Positions 50,331 through 58,881 of a stretch of DNA of 64,000 bases are shown piece by piece; positions within the stretch are counted from its first letter, which is position 1, and every line of letters starts with the position of its first letter. The stretch spans positions 1-64,000 of the forward strand of contig JAFYEZ010000040.1 in NCBI GenBank assembly GCA_017544005.1. The letters run 5' to 3'. The stretch is from Bacteroidales bacterium. Its GTDB lineage: Bacteria > Bacteroidota > Bacteroidia > Bacteroidales > UBA932. The position numbers and the translations under genes were made by a program. The notes under the pieces are model-generated. The model was not told where the DNA came from. It saw nothing but the letters and a program-made list of their open reading frames with translations, and made no database searches.

Positions 50331-52830
50331 ACTCATCATATTGGCATTGTCGCTGCTGGCACTGGCCGGCTGCGTACCGGATGTTCCCGAGTACGGCGAG
50401 GGAATTGTCCTGAACCTGGTTGTTGCAGATTCCCAAACCCGCGCCACCAAGCCTGGAGAAGACGCGCTGAATGAGAATACGCTTTCACAGAATGTGGATG
50501 TCTTCTTCTACAACGAAACTACGGGCGTTATTACCAAGAAGGCCCTTCAGCACCGTCGCAACGATATGTGGGTTCAGATCCCGACCAATCCGAGTGATAT
50601 TGAGAATATCTTCGGAACGACGGGAGCGGGCGCTACCTGCGGACTGTTCGTGGTAGCCAACTTCACAGGTACTTATGAAGGGACAGAAACCATCGATCAG
50701 GTCAAGCAATCCCTGCTGGCTCCCCCCACATGGGAATCTTCGGTGACGATCAATGAGACTCCGGCTTGGAATTATATTCAGTCCAACTTTGTGATGACGG
50801 GCGAGATGCAGGTCAAATTGGGCAATGCGCAAGGTTCCTCCCCGGTTTATGCCACGGTCAGTCTTGAACGTGTGGCATTAAAGGTGACCTTCTCCGTCAC
50901 GGTGGCCGATAGCGCCACCGGTGATGACGAAGGCCAGTGGGCTCCGGACAAGAAAAATATGACCGTCTATATGGTCTATCCGATGCGCAAGGCCACGCTC
51001 GGCGCAGAACCGGTTCCGATGCCCGTTACGGCTGGTGAAACCTATGGAGCCGGCGAAACAGTGGTTTACGAACAGTATCACGATATGGCGCTCTGCGCAA
51101 CGGGAGATTCCCTTTCACGCCAGAGAACCGTGAATGGGAGTCCTGTCACGGTCAAGGCACCGGTCTATACTACGATTGATTCCCTATTCGACGGACATAT
51201 CGGACAGGTCAAGCCGTTCTACTCTTATCCGATGTCGTGGGAGACCGGTTCCTCCATGGAGCCGTACATGAAACTCATCATCCCCTGGACTTATGGCAAG
51301 GTCACCCGAAAGTATTATTACAAGATTCCGTTCCACGGCAACGAGATGCTCCGCAACCACTGGTATCACATCTCGATCGACGTGCAGGTTCTGGGTACCG
51401 AGCAGGCTGATCCTCCGGAGGTGACCATTCACTACGGAATCGCTCCCTGGGGCGGTTCCATCGAAGAGGTTGATGTGGAGAATATTACCAGTGTGACCTC
51501 CGTCCCCGCCACCGTTATCACGGCCCGTTATCTCAACGTGTCGACCACGGAATATGTGCTCTACAACGAGGATTCGATCACGATTCCCATCAACTCGAGC
51601 CACGACGTGGAGGTAGTCGGCTTTACGGTCGCCTCCGGAGCATACACATCCTCCCACAACATCGAGTCCAATTATATCGGTTCCAACCCGAGAATTTACA
51701 ACCCGTTTACCACGACGATCAGCAATCAGATAGTGGCTGTCCGTCCGGACTACAGTTCCGCGACGCCCGGAGCCGTTTCGCACACGTTCACCTATAACCA
51801 GCCGCAGGACGGCGAAGGCTGGTCCGTCACCGTTAATGGCCGCGAGAGCGTTTCCCTGACCCATGCCCTGAAACGGGATATGTCCCAGAGCGGTTACGAT
51901 GTTGCTCCGTATACGGTCCGGATGCGGCTTCGCCACGAAGGAGAGGGCGCGTCGCTCTACTTTACCGACGTAACGATCGAGCAGCGGCCCTCCATCATCA
52001 TCAAGCCGGAGGAGAACAGTGGCGGCACTTCGAGGTATGGCTATGGTTATGTGAATGGTGGACAGAATACCGGGGAGAACCAAACGAACACGGGATCATG
52101 GTTCCGGCCAAATTATGTCTGTACTGATGGTAGCTGGACCAGTACTTCTCAGCAGAATAGCTGGGATTACTACCTTGGTACGGCCCCCAACGATTTGAGC
52201 AATTCGTCCAACAAGAATACGAATATGTATGTCATCGAGACCTCGGTTCTTCCGACGACCGGTACCGTTTCCACGTATATGTTGGGCGATCCGAGAAGCC
52301 GGGAAATCGATAATCTCGGTCAGTCGTGGAGCCAGAGCAAGGCTTCCGTCCAGAACGAAACCCGCAGGATTTCCTATTATTATCCCGCAGGCGGGGCGGA
52401 GTACAGCTATTTTATCGCGCCTAAATTCCGGATAGCGTCTTCATTTGGTTCTACGATGCCAATGACTTTCGAGAACGCGCAGCGTCGCTGTTCTTCCTAC
52501 CAGGAAGATGGTTATCCGGCCGGCCGCTGGCGTCTTCCGACGGTAGCTGAGATTACTTACATGGCCCAGCTGACAAAGGACAACCTGATTCCGCGTCTGT
52601 TGGGTGGCGACGATGCCTCCGATACGGATTACTGGAGCAACAACGGATACGTCACCGTACCGGGAGGAAGTAGTTCATCCCAGTTGACCAGCAATACGGG
52701 CAAAACTGGCAACAAATACGTTCGTTGTGTGTACGATGAATGGTACTGGGAAAACACGACCTATGAAACGGTAACGAAGACAGCCTTCACCTGGGGCGAC
52801 CAGCCTCGTGCTGATGTAAGAAAGAAATGA
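50320..52830 (+). CDS. Large fimbrial lipoprotein with a FISUMP-like C-terminus
   Basis: 836 residues. Lipoprotein signal ending LALAGCVPD and a TR in ADSQTRATKPG. N-terminal half: Mfa1/Mfa-like fimbrial domains (VDVFFYNETTGVITKKAL, GLFVVANFTGTYEG, SLERVALKVTFSV, VQVLGTEQADPPEVTIHYGI). The last 200 residues are different: a Gly/Asn-rich stretch, then RWRLPTVAEITYMAQLTKDN, DYWSNNGYVTV and KYVRCVYDEW. These resemble the FISUMP/major paralogous C-terminal domain found in surface proteins of Bacteroidota and Fibrobacteres. Size, position and composite build suggest a tip or tip-adjacent adhesin. Confidence 0.75.
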   Translation: MRTKLIILALSLLALAGCVPDVPEYGEGIVLNLVVADSQTRATKPGEDALNENTLSQNVDVFFYNETTGVITKKALQHRRNDMWVQIPTNPSDIENIFGTTGAGATCGLFVVANFTGTYEGTETIDQVKQSLLAPPTWESSVTINETPAWNYIQSNFVMTGEMQVKLGNAQGSSPVYATVSLERVALKVTFSVTVADSATGDDEGQWAPDKKNMTVYMVYPMRKATLGAEPVPMPVTAGETYGAGETVVYEQYHDMALCATGDSLSRQRTVNGSPVTVKAPVYTTIDSLFDGHIGQVKPFYSYPMSWETGSSMEPYMKLIIPWTYGKVTRKYYYKIPFHGNEMLRNHWYHISIDVQVLGTEQADPPEVTIHYGIAPWGGSIEEVDVENITSVTSVPATVITARYLNVSTTEYVLYNEDSITIPINSSHDVEVVGFTVASGAYTSSHNIESNYIGSNPRIYNPFTTTISNQIVAVRPDYSSATPGAVSHTFTYNQPQDGEGWSVTVNGRESVSLTHALKRDMSQSGYDVAPYTVRMRLRHEGEGASLYFTDVTIEQRPSIIIKPEENSGGTSRYGYGYVNGGQNTGENQTNTGSWFRPNYVCTDGSWTSTSQQNSWDYYLGTAPNDLSNSSNKNTNMYVIETSVLPTTGTVSTYMLGDPRSREIDNLGQSWSQSKASVQNETRRISYYYPAGGAEYSYFIAPKFRIASSFGSTMPMTFENAQRRCSSYQEDGYPAGRWRLPTVAEITYMAQLTKDNLIPRLLGGDDASDTDYWSNNGYVTVPGGSSSSQLTSNTGKTGNKYVRCVYDEWYWENTTYETVTKTAFTWGDQPRADVRKK

Positions 52831-52834
52831 CACT

Positions 52835-55800
52835 ATGAAAAGATTCGGTTACATATTGATTGCGGTGATGGTGACTCTCTCGGGCTGCCATGGTCTTGAG
52901 CCGCTGCCCTCGCCCGTTCCGGAACCGGGACAGAGCGGTGACCGCGTGACCCTCTCCTTCAAAGTGGCGGTCCCCGGCGAGACGGACGGGACCCGCGCGA
53001 TGGGCAACAATCCGACCATCGATCCGGATGGTTTCTATATCGCCGTATTCGGTGGCAGCGGTTATTTCAACGAGTGGGTAAAGGCCACCGTTGCCTCGGC
53101 TTCTCCGGCGAACTATGACGGGACCGCAGCCACGGTTTATTCGCTTACCGCCGAGCTCTCCATCAGCGACAGCCGTCTGCGCCTGCACTTCATTGCAAAC
53201 TGTCCGACCGATGTCCGCACGAGCCCGCCGATCTCCGGCAGCCAGGATACGGAGGAATATGTCTTGTCCCGGATCCGCTCCAAACATACCGAGACCTACA
53301 ACGATGCCTATTGGCAGAAAGTCATCCTTCCCAATGGTATCCGTGTTAGAAAAGTGGTGGAGCAGGAGACGGAATACTTTGTCGCCACCGACGAGACGAT
53401 GGCACAGTTCCCGGATCCCATTATCCTCGTGCGCAACTTCGCCCGGGTGTATTTGCGTAACCTGACGGAGAACTTTGTCTATGATGACGATCATTCGCAG
53501 GATCATCAGTTGGTGACCATCAAGAAGTTCGGCCTGGCGTATGCCCCTTCCGAGGGTGTCGTGGCGCCGATCCTTTCCGCTCCATTCATTACTGATGCGG
53601 CAGGAAATCCCATTCCGGAGCCGGCTGACAATGACAATACCACCAAGGTCTATTACGAGAACTTCCTTATCAATTACCAACGCTATCCGATTATCCGGAG
53701 CAACCAGTCGGATACGCTTCTGACAGAGGCTCCGTTCAACTATCGCGGTTTTTCTCCCTCCAATCAGGCCTACAATTATTATCCGGATAACGACAGCGTG
53801 GGCATTCCGGGCTTGGATGATCTGCAGGTATGGGATAATGAGAATCCGGAGAACAACGTCCTCTTTGTTTATGAGCGGACCGTGCCTTCTGCCGCGCGCC
53901 GCGCGACGCGTCTGATTATTTATGCCGAGCGTGTGGATGCGTTGGGCAATTCGGACGGCGATCGTTTCTATGCGCTGGATATCGTGAATACGGAGGGCGT
54001 GGCCATTCCGCTGCTCCGCAACCAGTCCTATACCGTGCACCTGCTGAATATTGAGGCCGGATCCGGCGAAACGGATATTTCCAAGGCCACAACTGCCTCT
54101 TCCGCAACCGTGACGGGCGACCCGACCTATCAGAGCTTCATCAATATCTCCGACGGTAAATCGAGTATCGGTACGTCCTTCACGGAGAAGTTTTATGTGA
54201 AGCCTCAGCTGGATTCCCTGATGTTCCGGTATATCCCCACGAACATTACGGACGACACCTATGAGGCCAATCAGGAGGGGAACGAACTGGTAACCATTCA
54301 AGTGGGTTCCATGGATTCAGAAACCGGTGTGTTTACGCAACTTACCGCTGCGCAGGCGGCATCCCAGGGCGTTCTGACTTTCGCCACTGAAGCCGATACC
54401 TGCGAAGTTTGGATTGTTAAAGACAATGCCGGAAAGGCTATTCCGTTTGTTCGCGACCAGAACGAGTGGGTGGAGGCTACGCAAGCGCAAATAGAAGATT
54501 CTTCCATTGAAAAATGGGGTATGGTCAAATATCAGCTCAGTGAAGCCTATATGTCTGAAGGTTTCTTCTCCGAGGCGCGTACCCAGGCCATCCATGTGGA
54601 AGGCTCTTACGATGGCCGCACCCTGAGCCGAAACGTCGTGATTAAGACCTCGCCCCGCCAGACCATGAATGTAACCTGCCAGCAGAAGTATGTGATGCCG
54701 CTGGCTGGCCAGCAGGAAGTGGTCCGGGTTCGGATTCCCAAAGGCCTTTCCCGATCGGTATTCCCGCTTGAATTTACCATAGAAGCGGCCGGGTATAGCT
54801 TGACGCCGAATGGAGATGTGCTGCCGGTTACCTACGGTTCTTCCACTGTGCCGGGTGTCAACACGCCTGCGTTCTATTATATCAAGACCCTGACGCAAAC
54901 CGATTATGACAATTTGCCGACGGAGGGCGACTGGAAATACTTTGACTGCAACTTCAAGACGACGGTAGCCAACAATGCCTGCGTCGTGTATGTGCGGAAC
55001 AAGTATTTCAGCGACGCGACTGCGCAGGACGAGTTCTTCAACTTTACGCAGCGGCTTTTCTCCTTCCCGAACCAGACGTGGTCTCCTACATCGATTTATC
55101 GAAAAGACAACGTACAACTGACCTTCCGGCTGGACTATGAGCACCAGAGCGCAACAAGTTGTGTGTGGTGGGATCCTGCAGATCCAAACAGCTTGAGTGA
55201 CAGTTATCGTGTGCTCCCGCCTGTGATTACCGTGGTATTGAACGGGTTCACGCCTCAGTATAAGGCAGATGGCGAGACACCGGAAACGGCGGGATTGAGC
55301 CACTATCAGGGTAATATCTATACCTATACCCCGGATCCGGGTGAACTGGGACATCTCTTTGCCAACGGCGTCACACTGAGGCTGACTGCCTCCGGTCAGG
55401 CCGGATCGAACGGCTCGGTCACGCTTTCGACGGCTAATCTCACCAGCAACCCGGCGCTCTATACGCCTGCCACTTCCTCCCCGATTCTGATCCAAGGCCT
55501 TGCCTTCTCCGGCTTGAGCTACAGCGGCGCAAACTATACAAACAACCGATTGGCGCTGGGCCAGGACAAGGCGGTTACGTTCAATTTCTCGTACCAGGCC
55601 AACCATGTCGAGCCGGTCACGGTAATCCTGGACGGACTGGTTCCCGACGGCAATGCCGGTGCCAACGCCTTCCTTACGGATAACGGAGACGGTACCTATA
55701 CCTTCACGCCGACCAACCCGAATACCCGTTCCTACAGCCTCGCGCTCGAGACCACGACCCGCTTCTCGGTCTGCAATGTGACGCTCAGCAGTGACGAGTA

Positions 55801-56524
55801 CACGACCAACGGCCTCGCAGCCAACCGTGCCACCAGCTTCAATATTCCTGCAAATGCACTCTATGCCCGGAATGCTACGAATGGAAACCTGAACAATTTC
55901 ACGACGAATACTACCTATATCAATTTGAACAATGTCAAGGCGACCGGATACCTGTCTCGTTCCAGATTTAGCGGCTCTTATCTGAACAGCGCGCAAATGG
56001 CTGTTGACCTGGGCAACTTCACGATTTCCAACGATGATGCACCGGTTTACTTCAACTATACGGGTAATAATACCACCTATTATGCCGTATCCAGCCTCTC
56101 TGAATTGCTCGACGCGACTTCAAGCAACCGCGTTACGCTCCGCTTCAAAGGTTCGAAGGTAGTTACCATCAACCCCAGAAGTAACAGTACGAATACCTTG
56201 ACTTATTCCGGGACAGATGCTACATTAACCTTCTCGGCATTAACGCGGGTGAGCAACAATAACAACTCCGGATATGTGGCTCCTTCCAATGGTTCAACGC
56301 TCACCGTTTCTACGACGTCAGGGTACCATATCAGTAGTTTCGAGATGCTTTATCGTAGCGGTTATAATCCGAATTCCGTTACAGTCGTTTCTGGCGAAGG
56401 ATCCTATTCTGCCGGAAACAACAGTGGTACCTGGACGGCATCGAATGAGACGACAAGCAGTGTAGAGTTGCGCATGAATACCTGCCGTATTTACCAGGTC
56501 GCAGTGACACTGGAAGAGAACTAA
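52835..56524 (+). CDS. Very large fimbrial tip-like lipoprotein
   Basis: 1229 residues, the last gene of the operon. Lipoprotein signal ending VTLSGCHGL and a TR site in GETDGTRAMGNN. N-terminal 400 residues: fimbrial adhesin-like strands (LRLHFIANCPTDVRTS; PIILVRNFARVYLRNLTENF; FVYERTVPSAARRATRLIIY). Residues about 760-1000 hold at least two repeated beta modules (VITVVLNGFTPQ / VTVILDGLVPDG, each followed by a YTYTPD or YTFTPT block). The C-terminal 200 residues are Asn/Ser/Thr-rich. It may correspond to DUF4906-type proteins of Bacteroides pili. As the distal gene after all the subunits, it is the best candidate for the receptor-binding tip. Confidence 0.7.
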   Translation: MKRFGYILIAVMVTLSGCHGLEPLPSPVPEPGQSGDRVTLSFKVAVPGETDGTRAMGNNPTIDPDGFYIAVFGGSGYFNEWVKATVASASPANYDGTAATVYSLTAELSISDSRLRLHFIANCPTDVRTSPPISGSQDTEEYVLSRIRSKHTETYNDAYWQKVILPNGIRVRKVVEQETEYFVATDETMAQFPDPIILVRNFARVYLRNLTENFVYDDDHSQDHQLVTIKKFGLAYAPSEGVVAPILSAPFITDAAGNPIPEPADNDNTTKVYYENFLINYQRYPIIRSNQSDTLLTEAPFNYRGFSPSNQAYNYYPDNDSVGIPGLDDLQVWDNENPENNVLFVYERTVPSAARRATRLIIYAERVDALGNSDGDRFYALDIVNTEGVAIPLLRNQSYTVHLLNIEAGSGETDISKATTASSATVTGDPTYQSFINISDGKSSIGTSFTEKFYVKPQLDSLMFRYIPTNITDDTYEANQEGNELVTIQVGSMDSETGVFTQLTAAQAASQGVLTFATEADTCEVWIVKDNAGKAIPFVRDQNEWVEATQAQIEDSSIEKWGMVKYQLSEAYMSEGFFSEARTQAIHVEGSYDGRTLSRNVVIKTSPRQTMNVTCQQKYVMPLAGQQEVVRVRIPKGLSRSVFPLEFTIEAAGYSLTPNGDVLPVTYGSSTVPGVNTPAFYYIKTLTQTDYDNLPTEGDWKYFDCNFKTTVANNACVVYVRNKYFSDATAQDEFFNFTQRLFSFPNQTWSPTSIYRKDNVQLTFRLDYEHQSATSCVWWDPADPNSLSDSYRVLPPVITVVLNGFTPQYKADGETPETAGLSHYQGNIYTYTPDPGELGHLFANGVTLRLTASGQAGSNGSVTLSTANLTSNPALYTPATSSPILIQGLAFSGLSYSGANYTNNRLALGQDKAVTFNFSYQANHVEPVTVILDGLVPDGNAGANAFLTDNGDGTYTFTPTNPNTRSYSLALETTTRFSVCNVTLSSDEYTTNGLAANRATSFNIPANALYARNATNGNLNNFTTNTTYINLNNVKATGYLSRSRFSGSYLNSAQMAVDLGNFTISNDDAPVYFNYTGNNTTYYAVSSLSELLDATSSNRVTLRFKGSKVVTINPRSNSTNTLTYSGTDATLTFSALTRVSNNNNSGYVAPSNGSTLTVSTTSGYHISSFEMLYRSGYNPNSVTVVSGEGSYSAGNNSGTWTASNETTSSVELRMNTCRIYQVAVTLEEN

Positions 56525-56555
56525 TACTATTCCTTCTGTAGAAATCTAATTAATC

Positions 56556-56584
56556 AAGTGCTACCCCTCTCCGGGGTAGCACTT
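56556..56584 (+). terminator. Terminator of the pilus operon
   Basis: A perfect 12-bp stem (AAGTGCTACCCC 56556-56567 with 56573-56584) and a 5-base loop. The following run is T-rich (CTTTGTTG) rather than pure T. Confidence 0.7.
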
Positions 56585-56628
56585 TGTTGTCATTTTCTTG
56601 CAAATGTTGTCATGCTGTATTATCTTTG
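56585..56628 (+). promoter_or_regulatory. Promoter and repeated half-sites before the PIN toxin-antitoxin pair
   Basis: -7 element TATCTTTG at 56621-56628. TGTTGTCAT occurs twice upstream (56585-56593 and 56605-56613), 20 bases apart, in direct orientation. The second copy is close to the -33 position. Plausible operator for the ribbon-helix-helix antitoxin. Confidence 0.6.
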
Positions 56629-56642
56629 CAAAAAAGAAGGAT

Positions 56643-56915
56643 ATGGAAACGCAGGTAACAAAAGTTCAAACCGGATTGCGGCTCTCGCCCTCGTTGATTG
56701 CGCGGCTCAAACGGGGCGCACGGCAGAAAGATATGAGCTTCAATGGCTATGTCGAAGATTTGCTGGAAAAGGCTATTACGCCCACAATGATTCACCTCAG
56801 GCGAGAAGATTATCTTCCGGACGAGAAAATACTTCGGCTTGGAAAGACCATTCCTGCTTTCACGGAAGAAGAACTGGCACGGGATCCTAAACTCGCTTAT
56901 ATCCTCTCGAAATGA
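56643..56915 (+). CDS. Ribbon-helix-helix antitoxin
   Basis: 90 residues from ATG at 56643 (METQVTKVQTGLRLSPSLIA). The RHH part reads VQTGLRLSPSLIARLKRGAR and MSFNGYVEDLLEKAI (residues about 8-45). The C-terminal half (LRREDYLPDEKILRLGKT; FTEEELARDPKLAYILSK) would wrap around the toxin. It starts after the -7 element, whereas an upstream ATG (56598) precedes it. Its stop overlaps the PIN toxin start by four bases (ATGA). Confidence 0.85.
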   Translation: METQVTKVQTGLRLSPSLIARLKRGARQKDMSFNGYVEDLLEKAITPTMIHLRREDYLPDEKILRLGKTIPAFTEEELARDPKLAYILSK

Positions 56916-57331
56916 AGCTGTTTCTCGATACGAACGTTCTGCTGGACCTTTTGCTGGAGTCCCGGCCCAATCACTTGGCCTCTGCCACGATTCTCAGCAT
57001 TGTAAAAAAAGGTGCGGCGACAGCCGTCCTGACGACCCAGTCGATTATCGATGCGTCCTATGTATATTCTCAAAGAGAGAAACTTTCACTGGATCGGTTT
57101 ATCGAGGCAATCGAAGAGATTATGGAGATTGTGGAGATAGCGTCGATCTCGGAAAAAAACATCAAGTCGGCCATGGATTCTCCTTTCAGTGATTTCGAAG
57201 ACGCCGCGCAGATAGCCTGTAGTGAAATGGCCGGATGCGATATTATCATCACATCCGACCATAAATTCAGGGAGTATTCTTTTGCTCCGGTCTATACCCC
57301 CAAATCCTTCTGTGAGGAGGTCTTTTCCTAG
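56912..57331 (+). CDS. PIN-domain toxin (VapC-like)
   Basis: 139 residues. PIN-fold acidic residues are visible: LFLDTNVLLDLL (D6, N8), the second acidic site in AAIEEI-like helix positions, SDFEDAAQIACSE near 91-103 and CDIIITSDHKFREYS near 108-122. VapC-like toxins are magnesium-dependent ribonucleases, usually cutting tRNA-fMet or rRNA. Paired with the upstream RHH antitoxin. The stop overlaps the convergent frr stop by four bases. Confidence 0.88.
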   Translation: MKLFLDTNVLLDLLLESRPNHLASATILSIVKKGAATAVLTTQSIIDASYVYSQREKLSLDRFIEAIEEIMEIVEIASISEKNIKSAMDSPFSDFEDAAQIACSEMAGCDIIITSDHKFREYSFAPVYTPKSFCEEVFS

Positions 57332-57891
57332 ACCGTCATGATCTCCTTCTCCTTGGCAGCGAGAAGGTCGTCAATCTTTTTGGTATAGGTGTCGGTGAGC
57401 TTCTGGACAGCGTCTTCGTCGTCCTTTTCGACATCCTCGGGGAGGCCGTCCTTCACCATCTTCTTGAGGGCCTCGATGGCCTCGCGGCGGGTGTTGCGGA
57501 TGGAGACCTTGGACTGTTCGCCCTCGGAGCGGGCCTTCTTGACCAGTTCGGCGCGGCGTTCCTCCGTCAGCACCGGGATATTGATGCGGATGGTTTCTCC
57601 GTTGTTCTGCGGGGTGAAACCGAGGTTGGCGTCGAGAATGGCCTTCTCGATGGCGCGGATCTGGCTCTTGTCCCACGGCTGAATCAGGATGGTCTTGGCA
57701 TCCGGTGCCGTGATGCTCGACATCTGCGGGAGCGGGGTCATCGTGCCGTAATAGGAGACCATCACGGGGTTGAACACGGAAGTATTGGCCTTGCCGGCGC
57801 GGTAGTTTTTCAGGCTTTCATCCAGATAGAGAATGGTTTCTTCCATCTTCTCTTCTGCGGAAGCAACCGTTTGCTGGGCTTTTTCAATCAT
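57328..57891 (-). CDS. frr: Ribosome recycling factor
   Basis: 187 residues. Complete RRF: N-terminal helix (ASAEEKMEETILYLDESLKNY), the RAGKANTSVFNPVMVSYYGT block near 32-50, the beta domain (PLPQMSSITAPDAKTILIQPW) and the long helices EERRAELVKKARSEGEQSKV and SIRNTRREAIEALKKM. It dissociates the post-termination ribosome with EF-G. Encoded 22 bases downstream of pyrH on the minus strand. Confidence 0.96.
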   Translation of the reverse strand: MIEKAQQTVASAEEKMEETILYLDESLKNYRAGKANTSVFNPVMVSYYGTMTPLPQMSSITAPDAKTILIQPWDKSQIRAIEKAILDANLGFTPQNNGETIRINIPVLTEERRAELVKKARSEGEQSKVSIRNTRREAIEALKKMVKDGLPEDVEKDDEDAVQKLTDTYTKKIDDLLAAKEKEIMTV

Positions 57892-57913
57892 GGTATCGTT
57901 ACGTTTTTATTTG

Positions 57914-58618
57914 TTAGCAGACGAGGGTGCCGGCCTTCTCGCCGGCGGCGGCGCGCTCCAGTTCCCCTTCGCGGTTGATGTTGAACACCACGATCGGCAT
58001 CCGGTTCTCCTTGCACATGGCAAACGCGGTGAGGTCCATCACCTTGAGGTTGTCAGCGATGGCCTTGTCAAAGGAAAGCGTCTCGTAGCGTACGGCATCC
58101 GGGTTTTTCATCGGGTCTCTGTCATAGACGCCGTCCACCTTGGTGGCTTTGAGAATGGCGTCGGCGCCGATTTCGCAGGCGCGCAGCGATGCGCCGCTGT
58201 CCGTGGTGAAGAAGGGGTTGCCGGTGCCGCCGCTGAGCAGCGCCACGCCACCCTTTTCCAGGTATTCCACCACTTCGTCGCGCATGTAGTAGCGGGCCAT
58301 CGGGCGCATCGGGGTGGAGGTGAAGACCTCGGCCGGAACGCCGTGGTTGCGGATGAAGATGGCCAGCGCCTTGCTGTTGATGACGGTGGCGAGCATGCCC
58401 ATCTGGTCGCCGTGCACGCGGTCAAAACCCTTGCCGGCGCCCTGCAGGCCGCGGAAAATGTTGCCGCCACCCACCACGACGGCTACCTGCACGCCGCTTT
58501 GCGCGATGCGGGCGATCCGTGCGGCGAAGTTGTCGATGACCAGCTCATCCAGGCCGCGTCCTTCCTGCCCTCCGAGCGTTTCACCGCTGAGTTTGAGGAG
58601 TATGCGTTTGTATTTCAT
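57914..58618 (-). CDS. pyrH: UMP kinase
   Basis: 234 residues from ATG at 58618 (MKYKRILLKLSGETLGGQEG). Amino-acid-kinase fold: KLSGETL near 9-15, VVGGGNIFRGL near 55-65, LLSGGTGNPFFTTDSGASLR near 133-152 and ATKVDGVYDRDP near 168. It phosphorylates UMP to UDP. The longer frame upstream crosses the promoter and was not used. Operon with frr; -7 element at 58639-58646. Confidence 0.95.
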   Translation of the reverse strand: MKYKRILLKLSGETLGGQEGRGLDELVIDNFAARIARIAQSGVQVAVVVGGGNIFRGLQGAGKGFDRVHGDQMGMLATVINSKALAIFIRNHGVPAEVFTSTPMRPMARYYMRDEVVEYLEKGGVALLSGGTGNPFFTTDSGASLRACEIGADAILKATKVDGVYDRDPMKNPDAVRYETLSFDKAIADNLKVMDLTAFAMCKENRMPIVVFNINREGELERAAAGEKAGTLVC

Positions 58619-58638
58619 ATCGGGTTGGTTTAGCTGGA

Positions 58639-58646
58639 CAAATTTA
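58639..58646 (-). promoter_or_regulatory. -7 promoter element of pyrH-frr
   Basis: TAAATTTG on the minus strand, 20 bases before the pyrH ATG. Confidence 0.6.
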
Positions 58647-58676
58647 GGAAAAACCCGTGAATAATTGACCGGCCGT

Positions 58677-58707
58677 TTTGGTAATTGTAAAAAAACAGCT
58701 ACTTTTG
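58677..58707 (+). promoter_or_regulatory. Promoter of the small peptide and FISUMP lipoprotein
   Basis: TTTG at 58677-58680 and TACTTTTG at 58700-58707 are spaced by 19 bases, a full Bacteroidetes consensus. The peptide ATG follows at 58734. Confidence 0.75.
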
Positions 58708-58733
58708 ACACAAATCTTTATACCATTTGTACC

Positions 58734-58865
58734 ATGCATCTCGAAAAACGCAATTACATCGCTCCGGAGACGGATATCGTCCTGACGGAAGCGGAAAATG
58801 CCGTTCTTGCTTCGAGCGGATCCACGGAAGGATTCGGTCAGAACACGGGAAGTTGGACTGCTTAA
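58734..58865 (+). CDS. Short peptide of the Bacteroidales pilus/surface-lipoprotein leader type
   Basis: 43 residues (MHLEKRNYIAPETDIVLTEA, then a Ser/Gly-rich EGFGQ and a terminal W-T-A). There is no signal peptide. Short genes with a Y-x-x-P-E start and a Gly/Asn/Trp-rich end precede surface lipoproteins at many Bacteroidales loci, as I recall them; this match is by pattern only. It is preceded by a strong promoter and followed by the lipoprotein gene, whose start carries a canonical GGAGG at 58870-58874. The function is unknown: a secreted or regulatory peptide, or a leader for translation control. Confidence 0.6.
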   Translation: MHLEKRNYIAPETDIVLTEAENAVLASSGSTEGFGQNTGSWTA

Positions 58866-58881
58866 TGCCGGAGGAAAGACT

